Part shown: one piece after another, positions 51,864 through 60,616 of the stretch
How the letters are laid out: every line of letters begins with the position of its first letter
How positions within the stretch are numbered: position 1 is the stretch's first letter
Assembly: GCF_900103545.1 (NCBI RefSeq)
Contig: NZ_FNHH01000001.1
Coordinates: 124,001-188,000, forward strand
DNA: 64,000 nucleotides
Origin: Daejeonella rubra
GTDB taxonomy: Bacteria; Bacteroidota; Bacteroidia; Sphingobacteriales; Sphingobacteriaceae
Direction: 5' to 3'
Made by a program: the position numbers and the translations under genes
Notes under the pieces: model-generated
What the model saw: only the letters and a program-made list of their open reading frames with translations
Told to the model about the DNA's origin: nothing
The model's database searches: none

Positions 51864-53150
51864 CTACATCTTTCTTTGAATTTTCTTTATGGCCGTTTCA
51901 ATGGATTTTTCTGGTTCAATAATATTGTATTCTCCCCAGAATTCAGGATCGGCAAAATTTGATACTTTATCGATCATGATCACGTTTTGCCTGAGTTTCT
52001 CGGTTGTTTTTTTGGCATCATTAAATCCCTTTTTCCAATCGGTTACAGCAAGCTCTATGGTTGATTCATAGGTTGAATTGAAAAGTTTTTTATCCCAGTT
52101 TACTCTGAAAATAATATCGCCGCGGGAATATCCAAAGAGCCATTTACCATTGCTTTCACGATAGTTAATTTGATAGGATGCCACTGTTGGGTATACTTCT
52201 GCACCAATCGGTTTCTTTTGAGTAACCATATTGCTTACTGCTTTTCTGTTTTCAACATTCAGGTTAAAGGTGGCACTGATCACTGCCAGACTCTCGGTAT
52301 CAATGTATAATTTCCCATAATAAAGTGGGTCTATAATCTGCGGACGTTGTTTAAATGAAAGAACATAAACTTTTCTGTCATCTATCTGTGTGTTGTTTTC
52401 CAGGCTAAATGTGTAATTAGCTAAGGGATCATCGGTAAAAATAATATCAGGATATTTCATGATGTCCAGAAAAATGGTTGTATATGGTCCGCCCTGTAGT
52501 TTAAAGGTCAGGGTGTCAAGTTTTGTATAATCCGTATTTTTTCTCCCCTTGAATAATTGGATAAAATCATCTGTATTGCTGATATAAGGTTGTTTTTCAA
52601 TTTCTACAACAGATTCGGAAAGTGACAAATATGTTTTACGCTTTTTGATGGTCTCCCGGTAAAATCCGGTCATCAGGTTTTGATCTTTACTGTAATTCTG
52701 CTCTCTTTTTTGTAAAACTTGTTTAAAAAGTAATTCTGCATCATTTGTTGATACTATTACCTCGCCCAGAGCAATATTATATGGATCGAGTGTGATTAAG
52801 TTATTATCAGGCTTTAATTCTTTCAGACTTACGACTTTGTTTTTATAGCCTATATAGCTGAGCATCAATTGACCAGCCAGTTTGTTATTTGGAACTTTAA
52901 TAGAGAATTCACCTTCACTATTGGTTACAGTAGAAATATTGGTCCCCATTAGTGATAATGTTGCAAAACTTAGCTCCTTTTTGTTCCTGCTATCGGCAAC
53001 CTTACCTTTATATTGGGTAAAAGTGATCGAATCGGCCAAATTTGCTTTCTTGCTGGATGCAATCAGGTTTACTGTGTTTGATCCAATAAATAACAGTAAT
53101 AAAGACATTGTCCTTATTGCTTTTAAGACTGAGTAGGTCTGCGTTTTCAT
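51864..53150 (-). CDS. Exported protein with a carboxypeptidase-regulatory-like domain
   Basis: A 428-residue protein. A signal or anchor segment (about 10-31, AIRTMSLLLLFIGSNTVNLIA) is followed by a CarboxypepD_reg-like beta-sandwich (about 45-125: KVADSRNKKELSFATLSLMG, NSEGEFSIKVPNN, QLMLSYIGYKNKVVSL). The long C-terminal region (about 130-428) has mixed beta structure and Lys/Asn/Tyr-rich strands. Such proteins are common in Bacteroidota envelopes, related to TonB receptor N-termini but without plug or barrel. Function is unknown. Confidence 0.82.
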   Translation of the reverse strand: MKTQTYSVLKAIRTMSLLLLFIGSNTVNLIASSKKANLADSITFTQYKGKVADSRNKKELSFATLSLMGTNISTVTNSEGEFSIKVPNNKLAGQLMLSYIGYKNKVVSLKELKPDNNLITLDPYNIALGEVIVSTNDAELLFKQVLQKREQNYSKDQNLMTGFYRETIKKRKTYLSLSESVVEIEKQPYISNTDDFIQLFKGRKNTDYTKLDTLTFKLQGGPYTTIFLDIMKYPDIIFTDDPLANYTFSLENNTQIDDRKVYVLSFKQRPQIIDPLYYGKLYIDTESLAVISATFNLNVENRKAVSNMVTQKKPIGAEVYPTVASYQINYRESNGKWLFGYSRGDIIFRVNWDKKLFNSTYESTIELAVTDWKKGFNDAKKTTEKLRQNVIMIDKVSNFADPEFWGEYNIIEPEKSIETAIKKIQRKM

Positions 53151-53696
53151 ACTAAGGAATTAAAGTATTTTTTTAATTCATTGGTGTTTGCCCTCTGAAT
53201 ATAATTGGTATTACAAATTTACTCAGGTTTCCCGGTATTTATTTCAATGAATTTACCCTGTAATTCCTGTTTTTTGAATTTTTGATTCAAATGAATCCGA
53301 ATTTACATGGAAGTTACATTTTAATACTGTTATTTTTAAAAATAATTTATTGTAAATTATTGATTTTTAATAAGTTATGTCAATGCATAGCAGATTAATG
53401 TATTCTGTCTTAGAAGCTGAAAGAATTTTATTTGACAATTTACTGACTCTGAATATTGAAAATGTTACATAAATGACTGATAATCTGACCAGTAAAAGTA
53501 AGGTAGTCGGATTTTAAACTTTTTTTCAAGTGTTTTTCGTAAAAAATAATCTCCTTAACCTCGCGATTGCTTTAGATAGATTTCAGCATTTCTCCCTCAA
53601 TTTTGACATTCACTTGTTTAAATTCTCATGGCAATAAGTTTTTAATACAGATATTTGAATACATTATTTCAGTCCTTTTATTCTAAAACATTAACA
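53151..53696 (+). other. Long AT-rich intergenic region
   Basis: 546 bases between the divergent CarboxypepD-type gene and ctaA, very AT-rich. I see no ORF of interest, RNA gene, repeat array or clear TAnnTTTG promoter. Confidence 0.5.
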
Positions 53697-54740
53697 ATGA
53701 GTTTGCCTAAAAATAATCGTCATGTGGTCATTTGGTTGTATGTTGGTTTGATCATGATCATGATCCAGGTTATTATTGGAGGTATAACACGCTTAACAGG
53801 ATCTGGATTGTCTATTACAGAATGGAAGCCAATAATAGGGGCTTTCCCTCCTATGAATGAACAAGCATGGCAGGAGGCTTTTGATAAGTATAAAGAGATA
53901 GCTCAGTTCAAACATCTCAACAGCCATTTCTCTTTAAGTGATTTCAAGTTTATTTTTTTCTGGGAATGGCTTCATCGTGATTGGGCGAGGCTCATGGGAC
54001 TTGTATTCATTTTTCCTTTCATTTACTTTTTGATAAGCAAAAAGATCCAAAGGAACATGGTCAACCCAATGATCATTTTATTTTTGTTGGGTGGTTTGCA
54101 GGGAGCAATAGGCTGGATTATGGTACAAAGCGGACTTAATGATGAAAATTTATACGTCAGCCATATACGACTGGCAATTCACTTTATTTCAGCACTGATA
54201 TTGTTATGTTATGTATTCTGGTTCGCATTAAAGCTTAGCATTACAGAAAATCAAGTTCTGCATGTACCAGTAATTAAGAATATCAATATATGGCTATTGG
54301 TCCTGCTTACTTTTCAGTTAATATATGGCGCATTTATGGCAGGTTTACGTGCTGCCTTTGCTGCAATTACCTGGCCTGATATCAATGGGATGTTATGGCC
54401 TTCCGGAATGTTTACCCAGGGAAGCTTTATGGAAGATATCACACATAACTTGATCACCGTGCAATTTATTCATAGGGGATTAGCCTATATTATCTGTATT
54501 CCTGTTATTATTTGGTTCTTCAAAACTAAAAATTTAGCTCAGAGCACTTTATTATACAAGGTCAGGTATCTGCCAGTATTATTATTATTCCTTCAAATAC
54601 TTTTAGGTGTGCTGACAGTATTAAATACTACCGGTGAAATCCCTTTGATATATGCGATTCTGCATCAATTTGTTGGAATGTTATTCCTGCTTTCATTTGT
54701 GTATACTTTGTTTTTGAGCAGGGGCATTCTCAGAGAATAA
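53697..54740 (+). CDS. ctaA: Heme A synthase (COX15/CtaA)
   Basis: Membrane enzyme that converts heme O to heme A for aa3-type cytochrome oxidase. I chose ATG 53697 (347 residues); the frame is open upstream to a TTG at 53655. Two four-helix halves are seen, with the conserved RLTGSGLSITEWKPIIGAFPP (split, about 32-52), the haem-ligand His in FFWEWLHRDWARLMG (about 84-98), SHIRLAIHFISA and, in the second half, VQFIHRGLAYII and LHQFVGMLF. Other cytochrome oxidase genes are not in the window; a cytochrome c gene follows 316 bases later. Confidence 0.95.
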   Translation: MSLPKNNRHVVIWLYVGLIMIMIQVIIGGITRLTGSGLSITEWKPIIGAFPPMNEQAWQEAFDKYKEIAQFKHLNSHFSLSDFKFIFFWEWLHRDWARLMGLVFIFPFIYFLISKKIQRNMVNPMIILFLLGGLQGAIGWIMVQSGLNDENLYVSHIRLAIHFISALILLCYVFWFALKLSITENQVLHVPVIKNINIWLLVLLTFQLIYGAFMAGLRAAFAAITWPDINGMLWPSGMFTQGSFMEDITHNLITVQFIHRGLAYIICIPVIIWFFKTKNLAQSTLLYKVRYLPVLLLFLQILLGVLTVLNTTGEIPLIYAILHQFVGMLFLLSFVYTLFLSRGILRE

Positions 54741-55056
54741 ATGTTTATTGCTATTTTAAACTCAGTCTGTCTAAAAAGTCTGTAAATATTTAATAAAAAC
54801 TCTGTTGTATAAGATATTGCATGTTTTTAAGAATGCTTAATTTTAAATATAAAGCCTGGCTTTTAGACGAACTAACGTTAGCTAACATTTTGCTCATCTT
54901 AACATTTTCACTGATATTGAAATATCTATTGCTGATTCTTTGAATTAACCTTGAAAAGAAATTAAATAAGAACATAGATTTGTTTTAATGTAAAATCGAG
55001 GAGAGCACGAAAAGCAAAAAATACAATAATTTAAATCTATTGAGAATAGCGCTAAT
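54741..55056 (+). other. Intergenic region before the cytochrome c gene
   Basis: 316 AT-rich bases. The only supported element is the promoter at 54951-54982. A short palindrome CTAACGTTAG occurs near 54876. No gene or RNA is seen. Confidence 0.5.
54951..54982 (+). promoter_or_regulatory. Bacteroidota-type promoter for the cytochrome c gene
   Basis: TTG (54951-54953), a 21-base spacer and TAGATTTG (54975-54982) fit the consensus. The predicted 5' leader is about 70 bases. Confidence 0.6.
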
Positions 55057-55473
55057 ATGTTTAGAAAGAAAAACATGCTTTTTTTCGGTTGTTTATTATT
55101 TGCAACATTCTATCTTCTTTCTTGTAACAATAAACCTGAACAAAAGAATTCAAGGAAAACGATTGATTATATCAGACAAATACCAGGTATAAACGATAGC
55201 ATACCTGACGAAGTTGCCGAAAAAGGTAAAGTATTGATCGCATATTCAGATTGTTATACTTGTCATAAAATTAACCAAAGATCGGTGGGTCCGGCTTTTA
55301 ATGATATAGCAAAAAGATATCCTGTAAATAAAGTTTATATTGAGATGCTTGCTCGAAAAGTGATCATGGGAGGAAGCAGAAGTTGGGGCTATCCAGTAAT
55401 GGACCCTCATCCCAAACTATCATTTGAAGAGGCAAAAACGATGGTTGCCTACATCTTGTCGATGAAAAAGTAA
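55057..55473 (+). CDS. c-type cytochrome lipoprotein, mono-haem
   Basis: A 138-residue protein with a lipoprotein signal (about 6-24, LFFGCLLFATFYLLSCNN, lipobox Cys at about 23). A single cytochrome c domain follows, with the haem-attachment motif CYTCH (about 68-72) and a probable axial Met in GYPVMDPHP (about 111-119). It resembles class I cytochromes of the oxidase or peroxidase electron-transfer type and should be anchored on the periplasmic side. It lies behind ctaA with its own promoter, so a link to the terminal oxidase is plausible. Confidence 0.9.
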   Translation: MFRKKNMLFFGCLLFATFYLLSCNNKPEQKNSRKTIDYIRQIPGINDSIPDEVAEKGKVLIAYSDCYTCHKINQRSVGPAFNDIAKRYPVNKVYIEMLARKVIMGGSRSWGYPVMDPHPKLSFEEAKTMVAYILSMKK

Positions 55474-55590
55474 TTCACCGATCGATGTGATACAATTATT
55501 AAGTCTGCCATCTGAAGCGCCTAAACATCACCGGAAGCTGCACCGTTTTTGTATTATCAGAAATACTAATTTTGAAGAACTTAGAAAAGG

Positions 55591-55637
55591 TAACGACATA
55601 TAATTGCATTGCCGCAAGTGTAGGCATGACGTCGTTA
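55591..55637. repeat. Imperfect inverted repeat resembling an integron attC fold
   Basis: Outer arms TAACGAC (55591-55597) and GTCGTTA (55631-55637) pair perfectly. Inner arms CATTGCC (55607-55613) and GGCATG (55623-55628) pair with one extrahelical T. The 294-base gap holding it shows no gene; its base composition is more mixed than in neighbouring gaps. The canonical attC RYYYAAC/GTTRRRY boxes are not matched. Confidence 0.35.
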
Positions 55638-55767
55638 TTTCGTCACTAGTGCACTTTCGACTTCAGTTTTCGGCTTGACTATTTTTTAAATTTAAGCTAG
55701 CATATTGAAAATTCTAATCTGCAGTTTAAAGGAAGAAAAAATTTGTTTTTATTAGTATGATGGGGTA

Positions 55768-56655
55768 TTAATGCAGTGGCCTTGGTTTGATAATACCCCC
55801 TTTTGTTTCACTAATGGTGTTCATTACGATGAATGCTTTATGATCAATTAGTTCAACCTCTTCTTTTAACTTGGATACTTCCAAACGGGTTACTACTGTA
55901 AAGATGATATCGATATCTTTATTTTTAAACTGAGAATGTTCCAGTCCTCTTTCACCTTTATATATAGTTACACCGCGACCTAGTTTTTTGGTTATTGCTT
56001 CTCTTATTTTAGCACTCTTGGAAGAAATGATAGTTACCCCGGTATACTCTTCAATTCCTTGGATGATGAAATCAACTGTTTTGGATGCAGATAAATAGGT
56101 TAATATAGAGTAAAGTGCAGTTTCAATGTTAAGGATAAAGGCAGCAACAATAAAGATAACTACATTGATCAGCAAAATAATATCTCCCATACTCAGAATG
56201 CTGGTTCTGTTAATATAAACAGCCAGAATTTCAGTGCCATCTATCACGCATCCACCTCTTATTGCCAATCCGATTCCTGCTCCGAGAAAAAAGCCACCAA
56301 AAATTGATATTAGTAATTTGTCGTCGGTGATCACGGGGAAATCTATGAAATAGATCACTGATGCAAGCGCCAGAATTGCCAGTGTGGTTTTTATAGCAAA
56401 ACTCTTACTGATCTGCCTGGCACCCATAAATATGAAAGGGGTATTAAAAACGATGATCCAGATTGAAACTGGTATACCAGTCAGCTGATAGGTTAGAAGT
56501 GAAATCCCGGTAATACCGCCATCAATAAAATGATTGGGTAAAAGAAAACTTTTTAGTCCGAATGATGCCAGAAAAACACCTAAAATTATAAGTGCGGCTT
56601 TTCCTAAATATATTTTTAATTTAAATATTCTTCTTGATTTTCTGGTTGCCCTCAT
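55768..56655 (-). CDS. YitT-family membrane protein (DUF2179)
   Basis: A 295-residue protein with about five to six hydrophobic helices (about 13-200; GKAALIILGVFLASFGLKSFLLP, DGGITGISLLTYQLTG, GGFFLGAGIGLAIRGGCVIDGTEILAVYI, split). A C-terminal cytoplasmic DUF2179 domain follows (about 210-290, GVTIYKGERGLEHSQ, VVTRLEVSKLKEEVELIDHKAFI). The family is widespread and the transported substrate unknown. Divergent from the trp operon, whose leader region lies just upstream of its start. Confidence 0.92.
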   Translation of the reverse strand: MRATRKSRRIFKLKIYLGKAALIILGVFLASFGLKSFLLPNHFIDGGITGISLLTYQLTGIPVSIWIIVFNTPFIFMGARQISKSFAIKTTLAILALASVIYFIDFPVITDDKLLISIFGGFFLGAGIGLAIRGGCVIDGTEILAVYINRTSILSMGDIILLINVVIFIVAAFILNIETALYSILTYLSASKTVDFIIQGIEEYTGVTIISSKSAKIREAITKKLGRGVTIYKGERGLEHSQFKNKDIDIIFTVVTRLEVSKLKEEVELIDHKAFIVMNTISETKGGIIKPRPLH

Positions 56656-56678
56656 ATTTTTAAAATTACAAAAAAGGT

Positions 56679-56709
56679 TTGCAGCTAATGAAAAGTTTAT
56701 TCATATTTG
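56679..56709 (+). promoter_or_regulatory. Promoter of the trp operon
   Basis: TTG (56679-56681), a 20-base spacer and CATATTTG (56702-56709) match the Bacteroidota consensus with one mismatch in the -7 element. The predicted RNA start is only about 5 bases before the leader ATG. Confidence 0.62.
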
Positions 56710-56717
56710 CTTAAACA

Positions 56718-56783
56718 ATGATAATAAAGCAAATATATACGATCTGGTGGTGGCAAATGTTCAAACATTCGGCAATCAGTTAG
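56718..56783 (+). CDS. trpL: trp leader peptide
   Basis: A 21-codon ORF starting MIIKQIYTIWWWQM and ending AIS at a TAG. Codons 10-12 (56745-56753) are three consecutive TGG. It lies between the operon's promoter and a strong terminator hairpin, 150 bases before trpD. Three tandem Trp codons in a short ORF before Trp genes are what ribosome-mediated attenuation requires: scarce Trp-tRNA stalls the ribosome there. It has no Shine-Dalgarno sequence. The role follows the classical E. coli trpL mechanism; it has not been tested here. Confidence 0.85.
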   Translation: MIIKQIYTIWWWQMFKHSAIS

Positions 56784-56826
56784 GTATGTGTTTTTCAGTA
56801 TAAAGAAAATAATACTAAGGGTTGCT
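56771..56826 (+). promoter_or_regulatory. Possible antiterminator pairing in the trp leader
   Basis: GCAATC (56772-56777) can pair with GGTTGC (56820-56825). Then TTAG (56780-56783) pairs with CTAA (56815-56818) and TAT (56785-56787) with ATA (56812-56814), giving about 13 pairs including one G-U. The pairing uses bases of the terminator 5' arm, so the two folds exclude each other. The left arm spans the leader stop codon, where a ribosome finishing translation would cover it. Confidence 0.55.
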
Positions 56827-56845
56827 CAGAGAGCAACCCTTTTTT
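56817..56845 (+). terminator. Attenuator terminator of the trp operon
   Basis: AAGGGTTGCTC and GAGCAACCCTT form a perfect 11-bp stem with a 3-base loop, followed by a T-run. It lies 33 bases after the leader stop codon and 88 bases before trpD, with no upstream plus-strand gene other than trpL, so its purpose is attenuation. Confidence 0.88.
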
Positions 56846-56932
56846 GTTAAAAACATATTTGTCGTGAAAAGAAGCTTTTAAAATCTATCAGTTTAAAATA
56901 TCCGGCTTTGCTGCCTGAAATATAAAATATCT

Positions 56933-57919
56933 ATGAAAAAAATATTAAATCACCTATTTGAACAAAAGACCTTTGGGAGGGATGAATCGAAGGAGATTTT
57001 GACCAATATCACGCTTGGAAAATATAATGCATCACAAATGGCGGCATTCATGGCCGCATACTGTATGCGAAATATTACTGTTGAAGAACTCGAAGGTTTC
57101 AGAGACGGAATGCTTGAACTATGCCTGAAGGCAGATCTGCATGAATATGAATTGATAGATCTGTGTGGAACTGGTGGTGATGGTAAAGATACTTTTAATA
57201 TTTCTACTCTTGCCTCATTTGTGGTTGCTGGTGCCGGATATAAGGTTTCCAAGCATGGGAATTATGGTGTTTCTTCAGGCTGTGGTTCATCCAATGTGAT
57301 GGAATATCTTGGCTATACTTTTACAAATGATTCTGATCATTTGAAGAAATCTTTAGATGAAGCAGGAATTTGCTTTTTACATGCTCCATTATTTCATGCG
57401 GCAATGAAAACTGTTGCACCTATCAGAAGAGAGTTGGGTGTAAAAACTTTTTTCAATATGTTGGGTCCTCTTGTGAATCCGGCCAGGCCTAAATATCAGA
57501 TGGTTGGAGTATTTAGCCTTGAGCTGGCTCGATTATATGCCTATCTATATCAAAAATCAGACACAAAGTATACGATTGTTCATGCGCTTGAAGGGTATGA
57601 TGAGATTTCGCTGACCTGTGATTTTAAAACTTTTTCAGCTTCCGGCGAGCATATTCATTCAATAGCTCAGTTAGGATTTGAGAAAATTGACCCTGCTAAA
57701 ATTGGTGGTGGTAGTACTGTTAAGGAATCGGCAGATATTTTTAAAGCAGTTCTGGAAGGGGAGGGGACTACTGAACAAAACAATGTTGTGGTTTGTAATG
57801 CAGCTGTAGCAATTCGCACGATAAAACCTGAGCAATCTTTTGCCGACTGTTTTTATGAAGCAGAAGAATCACTGCAGAGTAAGAAGGCGCTGAATAGTTT
57901 TAAGAAAATGCTTTCATGA
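56933..57919 (+). CDS. trpD: Anthranilate phosphoribosyltransferase
   Basis: Joins anthranilate to phosphoribosyl pyrophosphate, the second committed step of Trp synthesis. The 328-residue protein has the PRPP-binding LCGTGGDGKDTFNISTLASF (about 76-95), KHGNYGVSSGCGSSNVMEYLG, and the later IRRELGVKTFFNMLGPLVNPARP (split). First structural gene of the operon. Its stop overlaps the trpF start (ATGA). trpE and trpG, which normally precede it, are absent here. Confidence 0.96.
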   Translation: MKKILNHLFEQKTFGRDESKEILTNITLGKYNASQMAAFMAAYCMRNITVEELEGFRDGMLELCLKADLHEYELIDLCGTGGDGKDTFNISTLASFVVAGAGYKVSKHGNYGVSSGCGSSNVMEYLGYTFTNDSDHLKKSLDEAGICFLHAPLFHAAMKTVAPIRRELGVKTFFNMLGPLVNPARPKYQMVGVFSLELARLYAYLYQKSDTKYTIVHALEGYDEISLTCDFKTFSASGEHIHSIAQLGFEKIDPAKIGGGSTVKESADIFKAVLEGEGTTEQNNVVVCNAAVAIRTIKPEQSFADCFYEAEESLQSKKALNSFKKMLS

Positions 57920-58560
57920 AAATAAAGGTTTGCGGGATGAGAGATCCGGATAATATTGTTGATCTGGCTCAGTTGAAGCCTGATTACATGGGATTGATCT
58001 TTTATCCTCAATCTAAGCGATTTGCTGGAAATCCGGATAAAAGTGTATTAAGTTCACTGCCTGATTCCATCAAGTTAACCGGAGTTTTTGTTAATGAAAA
58101 AATTGAAGAAATAATACAAAAGGTAGATGAATATGACTTGAATGCCGTTCAGCTGCATGGTTCTGAATCGGATTTATTTTGTAAGCAGTTGAGAGATATG
58201 CTAAATCTCAGAATGCCGATTAAAAAAATTGAAATAATAAAGGCATTTGGAATTTTTCCCGGCTTTGATTTTAATGAACTAAAACCATTTAATGACGTGG
58301 TAGATTACTTTTTGTTTGACACAAAAACTGCAGCACATGGGGGATCCGGTATCATGTTCGACTGGAAAATACTTGATCAGTATAAGGGGCAAAAACCGTA
58401 CTTTCTAAGTGGCGGTTTAAGTCCCGAAAATATTCCTGAGATCAGTAATTTAGGGCTTGAATATTTATATGGCATAGATCTGAATAGTAAATTTGAATTG
58501 GAACCGGGATTAAAAGATATAAATAGTCTTAAATCCGCATTTGAATTAGTGAGAATTTAA
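57916..58560 (+). CDS. trpF: Phosphoribosylanthranilate isomerase
   Basis: TIM-barrel enzyme that performs the Amadori rearrangement of phosphoribosylanthranilate. The 214-residue protein begins MKIKVCGMRDPDNI, with the catalytic Cys in KVCGMR. It continues with YMGLIFYPQSKRF, VFVNEKIEEI, AVQLHGSE, the catalytic Asp in FLFDTKT and the phosphate site FLSGGLSPENI. It overlaps trpD by 4 bases. trpC (indole-3-glycerol-phosphate synthase), which usually sits before it, is missing from this operon. Confidence 0.95.
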   Translation: MKIKVCGMRDPDNIVDLAQLKPDYMGLIFYPQSKRFAGNPDKSVLSSLPDSIKLTGVFVNEKIEEIIQKVDEYDLNAVQLHGSESDLFCKQLRDMLNLRMPIKKIEIIKAFGIFPGFDFNELKPFNDVVDYFLFDTKTAAHGGSGIMFDWKILDQYKGQKPYFLSGGLSPENIPEISNLGLEYLYGIDLNSKFELEPGLKDINSLKSAFELVRI

Positions 58561-58590
58561 AATTATCCTGAAAAGGAAAAAAAATAAAAT

Positions 58591-59799
58591 ATGAACAGAG
58601 ATTTTATAATAAGTTCGGTTAAATGGGGCGTGAACCCAAAGGGATATTATGGCGATTTTGGGGGAGCATATATTCCTGAAATGTTATATCCGAATGTAGA
58701 GCAACTCCGTCAGCAATATCTGGATATAATTTATGAGCAGGGATTTCAGGAAGAGTTTCATATGTTGTTGAAGGATTATGTGGGCAGGCCATCGCCTTTA
58801 TTTCATGCGGAACGTTTATCTGCTAAATATGGAACGACAATTTATCTCAAAAGAGAGGATCTGAATCATACCGGAGCTCATAAGATCAATAATACTGTTG
58901 GACAGATATTGCTCGCCGAGCGATTAGGAAAGAAGCGGATCATCGCCGAGACAGGAGCGGGTCAGCATGGCGTTGCTACAGCAACAGTTTGTGCTCTTAA
59001 AGGTCTTGAATGTATCATTTATATGGGAGAGGTCGATATTGAAAGGCAGGCACCAAACGTAGCCAGGATGAAAATGATGGGGGCGAAAGTTGTCCCTGCG
59101 GTCTCAGGTAGTAAAACCCTGAAGGATGCAACCAATGAAGCGATGAGAGACTGGATCAATAATCCAATTGATACTCATTATATCATTGGTTCTGTTGTTG
59201 GTCCGCACCCCTATCCTGATATGGTTGCCCGGTTTCAATCCGTAATTTCTGAGGAGACCAAGAAACAGCTACTTGAGAAGACAGGTTCGGAAAATCCGGA
59301 TATTGTGATGGCATGTGTTGGTGGTGGAAGTAATGCTATGGGTATGTTTTATCATTTTCTGGATGACCAGGATGTCAGATTAATCGCAGTGGAAGCTGCA
59401 GGTTTGGGTGTCTATAGTGGTGAATCTGCCGCTACAACAATATTGGGCAAAGAAGGTGTACTACATGGAAGCCGCTCCATTCTGATGCAGAATGATGACG
59501 GTCAGGTTATTGAGCCTTACTCAATCTCTGCAGGACTTGATTATCCTGGTATTGGCCCTCAGCATGCTCATTTATTTAAACAAAATCGTGCTGAATATGT
59601 AAGTATTACAGATGATGAAGCAATGCAGGCGGGTAGGTTATGTTCTGAATTAGAAGGGATAATTCCTGCTATTGAAACCGCACATGCACTTGCATACCTT
59701 GAGAAAATGATATTTACTGGTAAGGAATCTGTTGTTATCTGCCTTTCAGGTCGTGGCGACAAAGATCTGGACACCTATATGAACTATTTTAATTTATAA
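58591..59799 (+). CDS. trpB: Tryptophan synthase beta chain
   Basis: PLP enzyme that condenses indole with serine to give Trp. The 402-residue protein shows GDFGGAYIPEMLYPNVEQL (about 21-39), the PLP lysine in LNHTGAHKINNTVGQ (about 92-106), EAAGQHG-type TGAGQHGVATAT (about 121-132), GGGSNAMGMFYHF and the C-terminal CLSGRGDKDL. It is a standard TrpB1, expected to pair with TrpA. trpA follows after 44 bases. Confidence 0.97.
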   Translation: MNRDFIISSVKWGVNPKGYYGDFGGAYIPEMLYPNVEQLRQQYLDIIYEQGFQEEFHMLLKDYVGRPSPLFHAERLSAKYGTTIYLKREDLNHTGAHKINNTVGQILLAERLGKKRIIAETGAGQHGVATATVCALKGLECIIYMGEVDIERQAPNVARMKMMGAKVVPAVSGSKTLKDATNEAMRDWINNPIDTHYIIGSVVGPHPYPDMVARFQSVISEETKKQLLEKTGSENPDIVMACVGGGSNAMGMFYHFLDDQDVRLIAVEAAGLGVYSGESAATTILGKEGVLHGSRSILMQNDDGQVIEPYSISAGLDYPGIGPQHAHLFKQNRAEYVSITDDEAMQAGRLCSELEGIIPAIETAHALAYLEKMIFTGKESVVICLSGRGDKDLDTYMNYFNL

Positions 59800-59843
59800 T
59801 ACTGAATGATTTTGATCATCAGATATTCAATACCTGCAATAAT

Positions 59844-60614
59844 ATGAACAGACTTAACGAATTATTCCAAAATAAGAAAGAACCTCTTTTATCCATTTAT
59901 TTTACAGCAGGGTATCCTGATCTAAACAGTACACTGGATATTGCAGAAGCCATTGAAAAGGCAGGTGCAGATTTTATGGAGATTGGTTTTCCATATTCTG
60001 ATCCCCTGGCAGATGGGCCGGTTATTCAAAATAGTTCCCAAAAGGCACTTCAGAACGGGATGAATCTAAAAATTCTATTTGAGCAATTAAAAGAACTTCG
60101 TAAGCGTGTTTCCATCCCCGTATTATTAATGGGATATGTTAACCCGGTGTTGCAGTATGGCGTTAAGAACTTTTGTGATTCCTGTGCGGCAGTAGGAGTG
60201 GATGGGGTGATTGTTCCTGATCTTCCTATGGTAGAGTATGAAGAATTGTATAAGGATAACTTTATTAGTAATAATATCAGTAATATCTTTCTTGTCACTC
60301 CTCAGACTTCAGAAGAACGTATCCGGAAAATTGATGACTTAAGTAATGGTTTTATTTACCTTCTATCTTCCTCTTCAACAACAGGAAAGAATTTAACAGT
60401 TTCAAATGAAGCGGATGCATATTTCTCAAGGATTCGGGAAATGAATCTTAAGAATCCGACGATGATAGGTTTCGGGATTTCAGATCAGAAAAGTTTCAAT
60501 AAGGCTGCTGAATATACCCGTGGGGCAATTGTTGGCAGTGCTTTTGTGAAATTTTTGGATACGGAAAATGCTTTGCAGCGAATTCCTGAATTCATTAAAT
60601 CGATCCGTCCCTGA
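59844..60614 (+). CDS. trpA: Tryptophan synthase alpha chain
   Basis: Cleaves indole-3-glycerol phosphate to indole and passes it through a tunnel to TrpB. The 256-residue protein has the catalytic Glu in DFMEIGFPYSDPLADGPVIQ (about 42-61, split), Asp in VDGVIVPDLPMVEYEE (about 116-131), VTPQTSEERI and IGFGISDQKSF, and GAIVGSAFVKFL for phosphate binding. Last gene of the operon; its stop is 2 bases from the convergent nhaA stop. Confidence 0.96.
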   Translation: MNRLNELFQNKKEPLLSIYFTAGYPDLNSTLDIAEAIEKAGADFMEIGFPYSDPLADGPVIQNSSQKALQNGMNLKILFEQLKELRKRVSIPVLLMGYVNPVLQYGVKNFCDSCAAVGVDGVIVPDLPMVEYEELYKDNFISNNISNIFLVTPQTSEERIRKIDDLSNGFIYLLSSSSTTGKNLTVSNEADAYFSRIREMNLKNPTMIGFGISDQKSFNKAAEYTRGAIVGSAFVKFLDTENALQRIPEFIKSIRP

Positions 60615-60616
60615 GG

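Noticed and set aside
53151..53696. Candidate non-coding RNA in the long AT-rich gap
   Set aside because: No stable hairpins, promoter-terminator pair or recognised RNA motif could be seen; length alone is not evidence.
56534..56803. 89-codon plus-strand frame before trpD
   Set aside because: It lies mostly antisense to the YitT gene and reads the leader region in a different frame from the WWW peptide. No protein-like features; trpL explains the region better.
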